Source: Gnetum montanum (Eukaryota; Streptophyta; Gnetopsida; Gnetales; Gnetaceae). Taken from it: a stretch of DNA of 64,000 nucleotides. The DNA lies in the NCBI GenBank assembly GCA_015680685.1, contig MNCI01023346.1:147100-211099 (forward strand), given 5' to 3'. The notes beneath the pieces are model-generated. The model was not told where the DNA came from, searched no databases, and saw nothing but the letters and a program-made list of their open reading frames with translations. Position 1 is the first letter of the stretch; each line of letters opens with the position of its first letter. The translations under genes were made by a program, and so were the position numbers. Positions 21,116-31,731 of the stretch are shown piece after piece.

Positions 21116-23357
21116 ATGGATAGGTACCAGAGAGTGGAGAGGCCCAAGACTGAGACTGCCATCAATCAGAATGAAATCAGGGTCACCACTCAGGGCCTCA
21201 TCAGGAATTATGTCAGCTATGCTTCCAGTTTATTGCAGGTAATTTTTAATCCCGCTTCTTCTTCTTCTTCTTCTTCTTCTTTGTGTGGTCCTTGTTGTTT
21301 TCCTTTTTTAGATTTATTATTATTTGAATCCTTTTTACATTCTGATGGCTTCTTGCGGATGGTTTTCTGTTTTCTCATTTGTTTCTGGGTTCGTTCCGGT
21401 ATTAATTGATTCCTTAGGATTTGTGATCTGAAGTCGATTTTTGTGAAACGTGTTTATTTTAATTTTTGTTTTTTATCCTTTTTGCCCATTGTTTCATGGG
21501 CATCTGATACCGTTTCTTGGTAGATTGATCTGCTTAATTGGATTCACCGTCTTCTCATGAATTCGTATTAGCAATGTTTCTTTTGTTAAACGTTTTCGGT
21601 TGTCACTTTTATTTGGCTGATCTAGCTTGGACTTTTTAGTATTTCCGGGAATGAACAGGGTATTTTCAAATTACGTTAAAGCATCCGTCTTTGTGGTTGT
21701 CAAAGTGCCCATAAGATCAAAATGCCCATAAGATTTACCTGTTTTAGTGTCTTTACGCTTGGGTTTTTTTTTTCTCTCTGCAACAATTTCATTTAATCAG
21801 TTTCTTTTGTCTCTCTTATTTTCCAACTTGTACTTTCTTGGCAAGGCCTATCAGTTCTCTGCAATAATATTAGATTCTGTTTTGAGTTTTGACAAGTCGC
21901 ATTGAAAGAGAGTATTGAGTTGCTTTCTGGTTGCAGGACAAGTCGACGACTGATATTGTGTTGAAGGCCATGGGACAGGCTATCAGCAAGGCTGTTGCAA
22001 TCGCCGAGATTATTAAGGTATCTTTACCTGCTTTTTTATATAACGCATTGCAAAATATTAGGGCATTAGTTGTTAAAAGGATTTTTGTTCACATTACAGC
22101 GGAGAATTACTGGGCTTCATCAGATAACTTCAATAAGTTCAACAAGCATTACAGATGTTTGGGAACCAATTGAAGAGGGTTTGCTGCCGTGAGTAATTTT
22201 AATCCTGTTTCTTGCAATTTAATCTTCTTTTTGGTTTCTTGAACATTTCTGATGACAGGATAGTTTGAAACCAGAATTTAGCTTTGAATAGGCTTCTTCA
22301 TATAACCCACAATCTTGCTACTCTGTGGAAATCATTCGAATCATAAATGATGATTGATCATTGTTTTGTTATGAAGTCTGGAGACCACGCGCCATGTTTC
22401 AATGATTACAATCACTCTTTCACCGAAGCAACTTGATGTCACGGCCACTGGGTACGATCATTCGTCTTCTTTTATCATTTCAGTTAGTTGCGTTCCTGAA
22501 GTTTTATCAGTCGTACTATACTGATTGCCCTATGTTTTCCTTAAAGCTTCTTTTCTTTTCTAAATGAAAAACATTATGTTTGTTTTTGATTTGTCCTGAC
22601 ATTTTCAATGGTTTTAATTATTTGCATTTTCTGATAATGTTTGAACATGGCACTATTTTGGATCCAGCTATCAAACTCCATTGCCTACCGACCAAATGAA
22701 AGAGAGATTGGCTGTAACTGCTGAAGGTATTTTCTGCAAGACTTATTTTGAACTTTTAGAATTTATAACCACAAAAGTATGTGTCAAGTGAAGAATAGGG
22801 GGTCGACCATGTTTTGCATGGAAAAAAGCCCACTGTATATCTGGCACCGGGAGGATGTTAATTATATGTTAATTTCCATGTGTTTTTTTGTTTTTGCTTG
22901 TGTCTTACAGGTGCAAGGGGTAGAGGAAGAGGAAGGGGCAGAGGCAGAGGCTGGTTCAGAGGAGGTTGGGGAAGAGGTAAGGGACTGAAAAGGTTTTTAT
23001 TACTAGTAATGTTTTTAATATTGGATTATTAAGCCTAAATGTGACATTTCCTGGAGCATTTGAATCCTAGTTTGTCTTCTTGTTGATGGTGATGTGTGGA
23101 ATGATTTTGAATGTTATGAGCTTGAGCTTGACCTAGGTAACTACACTGGTTACTATGGTGGAGGAGGGGGCTGGTATGTTGGATGGGGCCAAGGTGGTGG
23201 CCGTGGCCGTGGGAGGGCTGTTTTCCGTGGCAGAGGCAGAGGCAGGGGCAGAGGTAGATCAGCAATGATGGGAGGAAGGGGTACAGGGATGGCTCCTCCT
23301 GCTGCTGCTGCTGCTGCTTCCGAGTCTGCTGCTGCTTCCGAGGCTGCTGCAGCATGA
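21116..23357 (+). CDS. ALBA: Alba-family DNA/RNA-binding protein with RGG tail, 7 exons
   Basis: I place coding exons at 21116-21238, 21937-22017, 22100-22188, 22377-22451, 22668-22726, 22911-22976 and 23137-23357. All introns are GT-AG and the phases (0,0,2,2,1,1) fit, giving 237 residues. The start MDRYQRVERPK is typical of plant Alba proteins. The Alba domain spans residues about 18-116, with TTQGLIRNYVSYASSLL, AMGQAISKAVAIAEIIK and VWEPIEEGLLPLETTRHVSM. Residues about 143-215 are Arg-Gly repeats with Tyr/Trp-Gly patches, and the end is Ala/Ser/Glu-rich. Plant long Albas (Arabidopsis ALBA4-6 type) bind RNA in the cytoplasm and nucleus and join RNP granules; short ones bind R-loops. No premature stop or frameshift was seen. 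This is the only apparently intact gene in the window. Confidence 0.93.
21254..21281 (+). repeat. (CTT)n microsatellite in Alba intron 1
   Basis: About nine CTT units lie 15 bp into the first intron. Pyrimidine tracts of this kind are common in plant 5' regions, and length variation is expected. Confidence 0.85.
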
Positions 23358-26099
23358 GGTGTCGCTCTTTGAACAGCAATATCACTAGTGTCTGCTTTCA
23401 ATCATCCATTTTGAGTAAGGACAAATTCCATATATAAGCATGCGTTCATGAGTGCACTTGGTGCTTGAGATATGCCCTTGGTGCTTGTGTTCAATGTTTT
23501 GATGCATTACTTGTTGAATTTGTGAATAACTGGTGGAGCTTTGAAATGTTTTGTTTGTCCTGTTCCTTCTCACAGAAGATCTCTCCAAGTGTTCCTGTTC
23601 ACATTCCTTGGTGAAATTTTGTGGAACAATTTACATTTTTTTATTTCTTGTGAAAACGAACAGATGAGCAATTTCAGAACCTTATTCATTGTTTTTCACA
23701 ATGTACATATGCTCCTTTAGGAGTAAATTACAGTGAGAAGCATATACAGTGTTTGACTTGTTCATTTTTTTCTTAAAAATGAGATTTTTCAGTGACAAAT
23801 TTGAATGTTGGATTTTTTTAACATGCAGCATAAGCTTGTTAAGATAAGGTTATTTCACCATATTGTCTTTCTGAGCAAGCAGTGCGAACTTGGTTTTCTC
23901 AAGTCACCATCGTAATTGACCTAGGGTTGATGCATTTCGTATTCTCTATCTTTGATTGGCAAATTTAGATTTTGTTATTCTTTCCTTGTTCATCGAATGC
24001 AGTGGTCGATTTGATCTGTATAGATGAGACTTGGTAGGATCGGTTTTCTTCCTCTTGTCTTAAGAAACGGTAGCTGTGTTTGTCCTTGAAGGGCTCCATT
24101 CAAACAGTTGCAGATCGTTAATTTTGTCTTATAATGTTCTTTGACTGTACCCTCCCAAGACAGCTTATGGGATTTATTTTCGATGACCGCAAGCTCCTCA
24201 CTCAGAATCTACATGTTAAAATATTTATAATGAATGACCAGCTATGTTTTATTCTTTAAAGAGGGTATCGATGGGGAGGGTATACTAGTGCCTAGTACAT
24301 TCGGCAAATCCAGTGGAAAGTGGTGTTGGTATTGGGTTCTTTTATTTCTTTAATGTAAAGAATAAATTTATTGTTTTTGGAGAGAAATTTTATGATGGTC
24401 ATTTACCTTCGATAATAATCTGTTTTAGTTCGCAATGACTATTGAGAATTAGAATTTTCACGGCCGAAGAGGGTAAATTTCAGTCCTTAGCCATATGACT
24501 TCCAGTTGCCCATGTGTATCAAGAATAGCACGGCATGTTACTTCAAAGTTATATTGTAAAATACTGGTTCCTACCTCATCACAGGGTTGCTATTGCTCAT
24601 TGGCCACTGTACGACAGATAGCTATCTAAGTGGTATAGATTTTTTTTTATGTTATTGATCATGAGGTAAAACATTTATGAAGCCGTATTAACTGCACGCT
24701 TGTGATCTGTCTAAACGATTAGGGAGTTGTTATTGTCAGCTGGACTTTAAAAAGAAAAACCATAATAGAGCACACAAAAACATCAAGATCGCAGAATGTT
24801 AGGTTTTAGCTATAAGCAGTGCCTAAGCAAACAAGAAGCAAAAAGTAGATGAGTCGCTTCCAAATTGGCTTTTGTCCAGTTTTCGAAATTCAGGACCAAG
24901 AGGTTGCTCCAATAATCTAAAACAATGTGGAAATTTATCATCATAAGTCTTTATGACTACGTTCTCGGCTTTTTAACCTGAAGGACTTCCTATGGATTTT
25001 ATTACATCTTGAATCTTTCTTGGTGGCCTCCATTATTTATAATGGGTTGTAAACTTTAATTTCTTTGCCACTTTAGTGACCTGTGAAGCGGTGTGGTGGC
25101 AGAACCCGAAATGGATAGATTGTCCCTGTAGAACAACACACCTCAGATAACAGTACTGGTATGCTTCATGTGCTTGGTATGTTCATATTGAGCCCTTGTA
25201 CATGATGCCTTGGATTTTTCTGTGAAAAGCGTGCATTATACAAATTATTCATTAAATGTGCAGCCAAATTTTCCTGTAGTTGGCTTGAAGTTCAAATTAA
25301 TAATAAAAGGTGAGTAAAATATACGGGTGAATATGTACACAAATATTTCTTGCATCCAAAATTTTGTAGGTTAGAATTAGCAATAAGAATGTGTAACTGT
25401 ATGGTCATGCATCTTTCGGTGAACAACCCATGCGCCTATGAAAATTATTTACTAAATGTGCAACAGAATACATTCACCTATAAAATTATTTATTAATGTG
25501 CGGCAGAATATACGGGATCTTGCTTGCAGCCAAAATTTTCCAGGTTAAGATTAGAAAAGAAAAGTGTGCATATAAATCTTTTATACATCATATATAGATA
25601 AAGGCACTTTCATGCACGGCCCTGGTAGAGAAGTTACGCTTAAGAATTGCAATTAATTTCTTCTTTGTTTGTTTTGACGTGGATGATTCCTTGGGCCCTT
25701 TCAATGGTGTCTGTAGGCTCATCTGATCTGATCTAATCTGGCATAATAGGCATATGCTGCAGCCAGATGCCTTGTGCTTCTTTTTTTGTCTTAGGCTTCT
25801 GGGGTGGTGGAAAGTGTAGAGTGGATTAATAAGGGTAACTGCCATCGAAATTTTCGCTTCCATCACATAAGTGATAATTTTATAAAACTTCAAATATTCT
25901 GAGTTTTTAAATTTGCATCAAAATCAGAACTGTAGTTTAATTTTGTATACATCCTAAGGATGGGTCAAAATATATCATTAAGAATAAATCCTAAGAGATT
26001 GTTCAATAATTTAAATATTTTATTTTACATAAAGACTTACATAATTTATACAAAGTATAACTTGAGATTGCTATTTGCTTTGGAAGAAATTAGTTATGC
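23358..26099. other. Alba 3' UTR and intergenic DNA
   Basis: No further gene is recognisable. The first few hundred bases are T-rich and should include the Alba 3' UTR; I could not fix the polyadenylation site. At 25255-25565 a segment with AAATTATT-(C)ATTAAATGTGC and CAAAATTTTG/CCAGGTTA is repeated two to three times imperfectly. The rest shows nothing I can name. Confidence 0.5.
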
Positions 26100-26560
26100 A
26101 AAATTTTAAGGTTATATGTTTTGGTTGATGGAGATATTTACGTGTAAGAGAGAATTTCCATAGGATTTTCATTGACTTGGAGAAAGTTCCGGAGAGAGTT
26201 CCTTGAGATATTACTTGGTGGATGTTAAAAGAGAAAGGATATTCCTAATTGGATATATGAATGCTATTTAAGATATGCATGATTGAGCAACAACTTGAGT
26301 TTCACTATTCTAGACTTTCTTGTGAAGGGTGGGTTACACCAAGGATATGCTCTAAGCCCTTACTTTTTGACATTATTATGGATGAGCTAATTAAAATTAT
26401 TCAGATGATATCCCTTGGTGTATGCTCTTTGCTGATAATATTGTTTTGGTGAATGAATCTAAGGAAGGAGACTTGGAAAATATTTTAGAGTTAAGAAAAT
26501 TGAGGATTAGTAGAAGTAAAATAGGATACATGGAGTGCTCTTAGTGGAAAACTATAAAAC
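26100..26560 (+). pseudogene. LINE-type (non-LTR) reverse transcriptase remnant
   Basis: Scattered frames give the classic plant LINE RT series: FH.DLEK-VPERVP (26165-26200), WWMLKEKG (26215-26235), GLHQGYALSP-like residues (26325-26360), MDELIK (26375-26395) and a weakened MLFADDIVL box (26415-26450). The end resembles the SKTEYMEC motif near 26515-26545. In the catalytic FADD region the bases read LC..YC because of frameshifts, so it is long dead. It lies 2.7 kb downstream of Alba, and no poly(A) tail or target duplication was identified. Confidence 0.8.
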
Positions 26561-26839
26561 AAAATTATAATCCACAATCAAGAAGTTTTTTGGGGTCTTT
26601 GGTTCAAATGGATAGTGAGATTCACTTTCATAATTTTTGTAGTGTATTTTGAATTCATTGTTGTATTTAGATTTTCAATACCCTATGTTTAAAACCCATT
26701 TAATTAGAACATGTGACTTGTGGTTTGTTAAGTCATGGGATTGATCATAAGTGTTAAGAGGAACACAATAGATTACCTTGTTGAGCCAAGATAAAAGGGG
26801 CTTATGAAGAACATAACTAATTTGCTAAAAGTGAAGTTT

Positions 26840-27025
26840 AAACATTTTCTTTCACCCTTCCTCACCTTCCATAGTCGAAGGTTCCATTTAACAAATAATG
26901 TCAAAGCTTGATTATGTAATCCACCAATTCCAAGCTTACCGCCATTATCTTTGGATAGGCAACAAATCTTCCATTTTACCTAAGCAAAGCCATCAATAGA
27001 ACTGGAATTTTTTCAAATATAGTTC
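26840..27025 (-). pseudogene. LINE ORF2 C-terminal remnant, minus strand
   Basis: On the minus strand the stretch W-K-x-CCLSKDNGGKLGIGGLHN, followed by QALTLFVKWNLRLW, matches the end-of-RT/zf-RVT region of plant LINE ORF2 proteins, where the pattern is xxKxxGGLGIRDLxxQNxALLxKWxWR. It is opposite in orientation to the RT remnant at 26100 and so is probably a different copy. Element B inserted next to it at TTGAT. Confidence 0.6.
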
Positions 27026-27030
27026 TTGAT

Positions 27031-27856
27031 TGATGAGCGGCAAGGTATCCCTACACTCAACCATACGAATATGAGCGTCCATGCACGATCCGGTTGAATT
27101 CCAAGGGCTAAGTGCTTATGCGCCTTTGTGAAACAAGAATGGGTTGATCAATCGTTGTCTTCCCAAGCTTACTTGTATGTCACGATTGTATGGTTAAGTA
27201 AACTTGAGGCATATGATTTTTATACTTTTTATGTTTTTATGTCCTACTACTAATAAGGGAGGAGAGAGATAACTAAGTAACTAATTTAATCTGACTATTT
27301 ATTAACTAGGCTTTAACTGATCTTAACACCAGTATCCGTTCTCACTTGCTGTACACATCTTGAATTAGTGCAACACTACTAGGATTACCAAACGTTAATC
27401 GTTACTGGGTTACCAAGTGTTACACGCATGCTCGAAGTGATCGTACTACGTGTGCTTACTTAGGAGAGTTGTAGGGTGAGAGAGAATCATTAATTAACTA
27501 AGGAAAACATTAAGTAACAATAATTAACATTAATTAATCACAAAGTAACATTAATTATTTTGAATGCTGCAAAGTTTATCACAAAGTTCGTCTCTATTGT
27601 CATACACAAGGTGTGCTTAGGTACACAATGCTTGAATAAAGATCCATTCACTTTATGACTCCTACTGCGAGCACACAGAAATAATTCTAACTCTGAGAGG
27701 GAGAAAAGGCAAGAGTTTGGGTAAGAGACTAAGACTAACTATCCAAACCAAGTGTATCCACCTCTTATTTATAGGCAACGAGGCAGGCTGCGATATCGCG
27801 TACGTGATGTCGCATGGAAGGCCACAACATCATGGACGTGATATCGCAGCTCATCA
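27031..27856 (-). repeat. 3' LTR of element B
   Basis: On the minus strand it starts TGATGAGCTG (27856) and ends CGCTCATCA (27031). Boxes on the plus strand start at 27840, 27826, 27806 and 27792 (two reduced to GATGTY), with TATAAATA starting at 27773 on the minus strand. Spacing is 14, 20, 14 and then 24. Confidence 0.9.
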
Positions 27857-29760
27857 TACCACCATGACTAAATGAAAACTCACCCTCAAGTTCCTTATAA
27901 AATATTGGGAAGGTATGGGATTATTGGCTGAATGAGAACTGACAGCGATAGGGAATAACAAACTCAAAGTGTCCGATGAATAGATCGACAAACATATTAC
28001 AACATTGGTGTTCACACACTTTGTGGTGAACATTGTACATGGATGACATCCAGACCTTCACTTGACAGCTTGAAGAAAAAGAGGGAGAAAAGAAAATGAG
28101 GCGTGTTGCTGCTAATGCTGAGATTGCGCCCTCCGTTGTTTATCCATAGCCATGCGACTAGACTTGTTCCCAGCGTAATTGTTCCAACTCCAGTCCATCT
28201 CGAGTGCTTCCTCCTATTCCAGTCCATAGTTCGTGTAATCACCATCTGCACACACAACACAGTCACGAATGAGCAAGGATAAGTAAGCCACAATGCAATT
28301 GATATCTTGCCTCAATATAAAACACATTGGCTGGGTTGTGGTTATGGTAGAAACTGGGTTAGAGGTTTATTACTGATAACTACCCAAGGTGTAGGGGTTA
28401 GGCAAGTAGTAGAATGGAGAAATTGAAAAATTTGTGCCAAGGCCCCCACGACTAAGAGGGAACCTCTAGTAGTAATAAGATGGAAAAATATAAGGAACAA
28501 GAAAGATGGGAAAAATAACAACAGAAATGCCAATAAAGTAGATGTCATGGATGGGGATGAAATGGGAAATTGCTAATTTCAAGAAATGTTAAAGGAGAAG
28601 AATTTAACAATTGCACCAAAAAGGAATGCCAGTGGGTCCTCCCCAAAGCAGGCTCATGCCCTTTATGCCTTGACAAACCTACAAATCAAAAATTCCGTAG
28701 GCTCTAGGAATGTCATTTGGAACCAAGAGTTAACAACTTACCCACAAGAATTTACCATGGAAAAACAATGCATCAACCAAGATATGGACTAATCATAAAA
28801 TCGTCAATGAGGTGGAAAATGGAAAGAAAGATGGAGAGTAGAAATGGAATGGAATCCCAAGAGTAAAGTTGTGTAAAGTCCCTTGTGTATTTCATGGTTA
28901 ATGTGACTGAGTAGAACTCATTCCAAATCCGGACTAAAACCAACTACAGTTAGTGACCTCACATCAATACACTTGGCCAATCCATCCTCTTGAAGCAACA
29001 AGAATGCCTCCACAAAGAATCACCGCCATTCCAAGGAGAGTGAGATGGATAAGCAGGAAGTGAGAAAGGGTCTTAGTTAGAGGGAACCTTCAGGCATGGG
29101 TAACATGTCTTTCCAGTGCCATAACCAGTGCTTGTAGCCCATATTGCTTTATTATGTCTAAGGAGTGTGCTTTGAATTTCCACTTGTTTTTTTTTTCGTG
29201 AGAACCACACCATGCAAAGACTTATTTTTATTCACTCAGCTTACTGATATTTGATTGATGGTAGAATGGTGGAAAACCCAAGAGAATGGCCAGCACAAAT
29301 GCATCGAATCCCTTTGAAGTCACACCCTTTTCATCCATTAAGTCCTTCTTGGGTTTGAAGAATACCAAGCCACCAATTCATTAATAAGTTTATTTAGAAA
29401 AAGGGACAGTACAATTCCAAAACCAAGGGAGACCATAGAGTTGAATGGAGGAATGGACGATATGGACTCATTACCTATTTTATGAAAAGAACCATATCTT
29501 AATATCAACATTGAGAATCAAAGGTAAAAACCAAACATTAGCAATCAACATTATTATAGTACAATCCACCATCATGAGCACTTATTGTATGACAAATGAA
29601 AGTAAATCAAACAAAGAAATAGGAAAAAACGTGAATGATGGTGTAAGAAAAAAATAAGTAAATTTGAAAAATGTGCAAAAAAAAAAGGTGTAAAACAAAA
29701 ATATAAAAAGAGCTAAAGGCTTAAAATGGTTAGCATTGGTGGCCGTCTCCCCCACGACTG
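27857..29760 (-). other. Post-pol noncoding region of element B
   Basis: The region carries three copies of the G-rich motif on the minus strand (29745-29760, 28442-28455, 27857-27870; the last adjoins the LTR as polypurine tract). It also holds the GTGTGACTTCAAAGG block at 29311-29330 and the conserved GCCTGCTTTGGGGAGGAC block within 28623-28671. Only the short ORF listed separately is open. Confidence 0.75.
28012..28245 (-). CDS. Short ORF (77 codons) at the ORF3 position of element B
   Basis: The ATG at 28245 follows TGTGTGCAG, the conserved acceptor-like site that precedes ORF3 in C and F. The frame stays open for 77 codons, with WTGVGTITLGTSLVAWLWIN in the middle and a Phe/Leu/Ser-rich hydrophobic run before the end SSEGLDVIHVQCSPQSV. 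The same sequence, with breaks, is present in X and A. It has no similarity I recognise to the long ORF3. It could be a small accessory protein or a degenerate start of a lost long ORF. Confidence 0.35.
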   Translation of the reverse strand: MVITRTMDWNRRKHSRWTGVGTITLGTSLVAWLWINNGGRNLSISSNTPHFLFSLFFFKLSSEGLDVIHVQCSPQSV

Positions 29761-30835
29761 AGTTGGAAGGAGGAGATCTGAAATAACGAGCAGGGTTGTC
29801 CACCAATAGAGGTAGTATTGGTATTGGCTGTTCTAAGCTCATGGAAGGGTCTATAATAGCTAGTATGTCCAAGGAATGATCATATATCTTTTACAGTTTT
29901 AGGCTACCGAGTAATTCCTTGGATAACTTTAATCTTTTCAGGGTCTACCTCTATCCCTGTTTGTGAGATCTTATGCCCTAATACTACGCCTTCTTGGACC
30001 ATTAAATGGCTTTTTTGCCAGTTGAGCCTTAAATTGGTTTCTACACATCATTTTAATACTTGCTCTAACCGGTCCAAGGCTTGATCAAAGTTTGCTTCGT
30101 AAGTGGAGAAGTCGTCTATGAAGACTTCCACACCATTTCCTATTTGCTTCTGGAATATGCTTAGAACTAATTGTTGAAACATTGCAGCGGCATTGCACAA
30201 GCCAAATGACATCTGTTTGTATGCAAATGTTCCCCAAGGACTGGTGAACGTAGTCTTGGCTTGGTCTTCTGGGGCTATTTTTATCTAGTTGTACCCACTG
30301 TACCCATCCAGAAAACTATAGTAGTGATGCCCTACAATGGTGTCTAAGAATTGGTCTACAAATGGCAACGGAAAGTGGTCTTTGAATGTTTTCATATTCA
30401 ATAGCCTAAAATCTATGCACACTCTCCATTTGCCTCCCTTTTTGGGCACTATAACTAAGGGGCTAACCCATTCACTATCAGCAATGGGGTAGATGAACCC
30501 AGCTTTTAGAAGCTGTTCGATTTCTTCCTTAACCACTTGCTTAAACTTTGGGTTCAATCGCCTCTGTGGTTGTCTTTGAGGCTTCATGGAGGTGTTGGTG
30601 TAAATTCTATGTTGGCATATCCTAGGATCTATTCTGGTTAATTCAGGATATAACCAAGTGAAGGCTTTCAACCATTTGTTTATCACCTTCAACAGTCTCT
30701 CTTTCTGTTGAGGAGTGAGCTTCACGTTGATAATTATTGATTTTTCATTCTTGAGAAATGTGTATTCCATACTGATGGACAATGGTTTTAGCTCAAGGGG
30801 CTCTTGCTTAAACTTATCAGGGATTTCCAACTTCC
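29761..30835 (-). pseudogene. Reverse transcriptase remnant of element B, truncated at its C-terminus
   Basis: An open frame covers 30285-30830 and includes RRLNPKFKQVVKEEIEQLLK, WVSPLVIVPKKGGKWRVCID and YSFLDGYSGYN. After a TAG the domain continues with FGLCNAAAMFQQ and the catalytic box VFIDDFSTY at about 30108-30135. The thumb region with GHKISQTGIEVDPEKIKVIQ follows, and then it breaks off at SFLGHTSYYRP near 29860. It is joined there to sequence equivalent to the very end of pol in A (around 7630). RNase H and integrase, about 1.9 kb in A, are missing. Confidence 0.88.
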
Positions 30836-31731
30836 CCTAGTTGATATTTTCAAAGTCAAGACTTGGAAGTTGGCGATGGACTTGCTCTAATGTGTCTATG
30901 CTATCGATGTAAGCGCAAGTCAAACCCTCAGTTGGTTCCATGCATATAGTTAAACTGCTATCTTAATCTGTTATCAGTTATTGGGTGCCTTCTTGTCTTG
31001 TGGCTACTGCATACAGGAATCTTTGTATATGAGTCACTTGTGCACATTGATTGCATGTAGGCAGTGTTAAACGTTGTACAAACCATGACTTTTGCACGCA
31101 ATTACACCCTATGTCACTGTATTCAATGCATGGAACTTTCTTCTTCTTGATCTTTCCAAATGTATTTTTCTACGATATTTCCAAGGAAAGATCGATTGCG
31201 GATTCCTAGGCATGCATCAATTGTGCTTAGCCATGCTCTTCCAATTATGATTGGGAAGCCCCCCTTACTGTTGTTCACTTGAATCACTAGGAAGTCGGCT
31301 GGATATGACCACCCACAAACAGTGGTGAAAATGTCCTCCACTAGTCCCAACGAGACAGTGATGGACTAGTCAGCCAACTCTAAATAAATGTTACTCTTTT
31401 TTAGCGGAGGCAGGTTCTAGGCCTTGTACATTTCTTGAGAAATCAAGTTGACACCAGAAATTGAATCCAAAAGAGCTTTGCATGGCTCATTTCTAGCAAT
31501 TTGTAGATATATTAGAGGACTCTCAGGATTAGAGAATTTCTTAGGAAGATGGCTAGCTTTTATCCAATCGATGACGACATGAGTTAACATGACCATATGC
31601 ATTGAGGGTGGTTTTTGGGTTGAAGGGAGCTCTGAAGCTTCAAGTGATAGTGAGGTGGTTGAAGAATTAGCTGCTTGTGGTTGCAAGGACTTAGTTGGAC
31701 TGTTGGTTCTAAAGAAATGTCTTTTCTTCAT
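30836..31731 (-). pseudogene. Aspartic protease remnant of element B
   Basis: The frame 31417-31731 includes CKALLDSISGVNLISQEMYK, where the active-site triad DSG reads DSI. The second half, 31123-31350, has GLVEDIFTTVCGWSYPADFL and IIGRAWLSTIDACLGIRN. A linker follows to the RT. Stops and a frameshift separate the parts. Confidence 0.78.

Noticed and set aside
23035-23401. Minus-strand ORFs opposite the Alba RGG exon
   Set aside because: They are Pro/Leu/His-rich shadows of the Gly/Arg codons on the plus strand and have no start context or homology.
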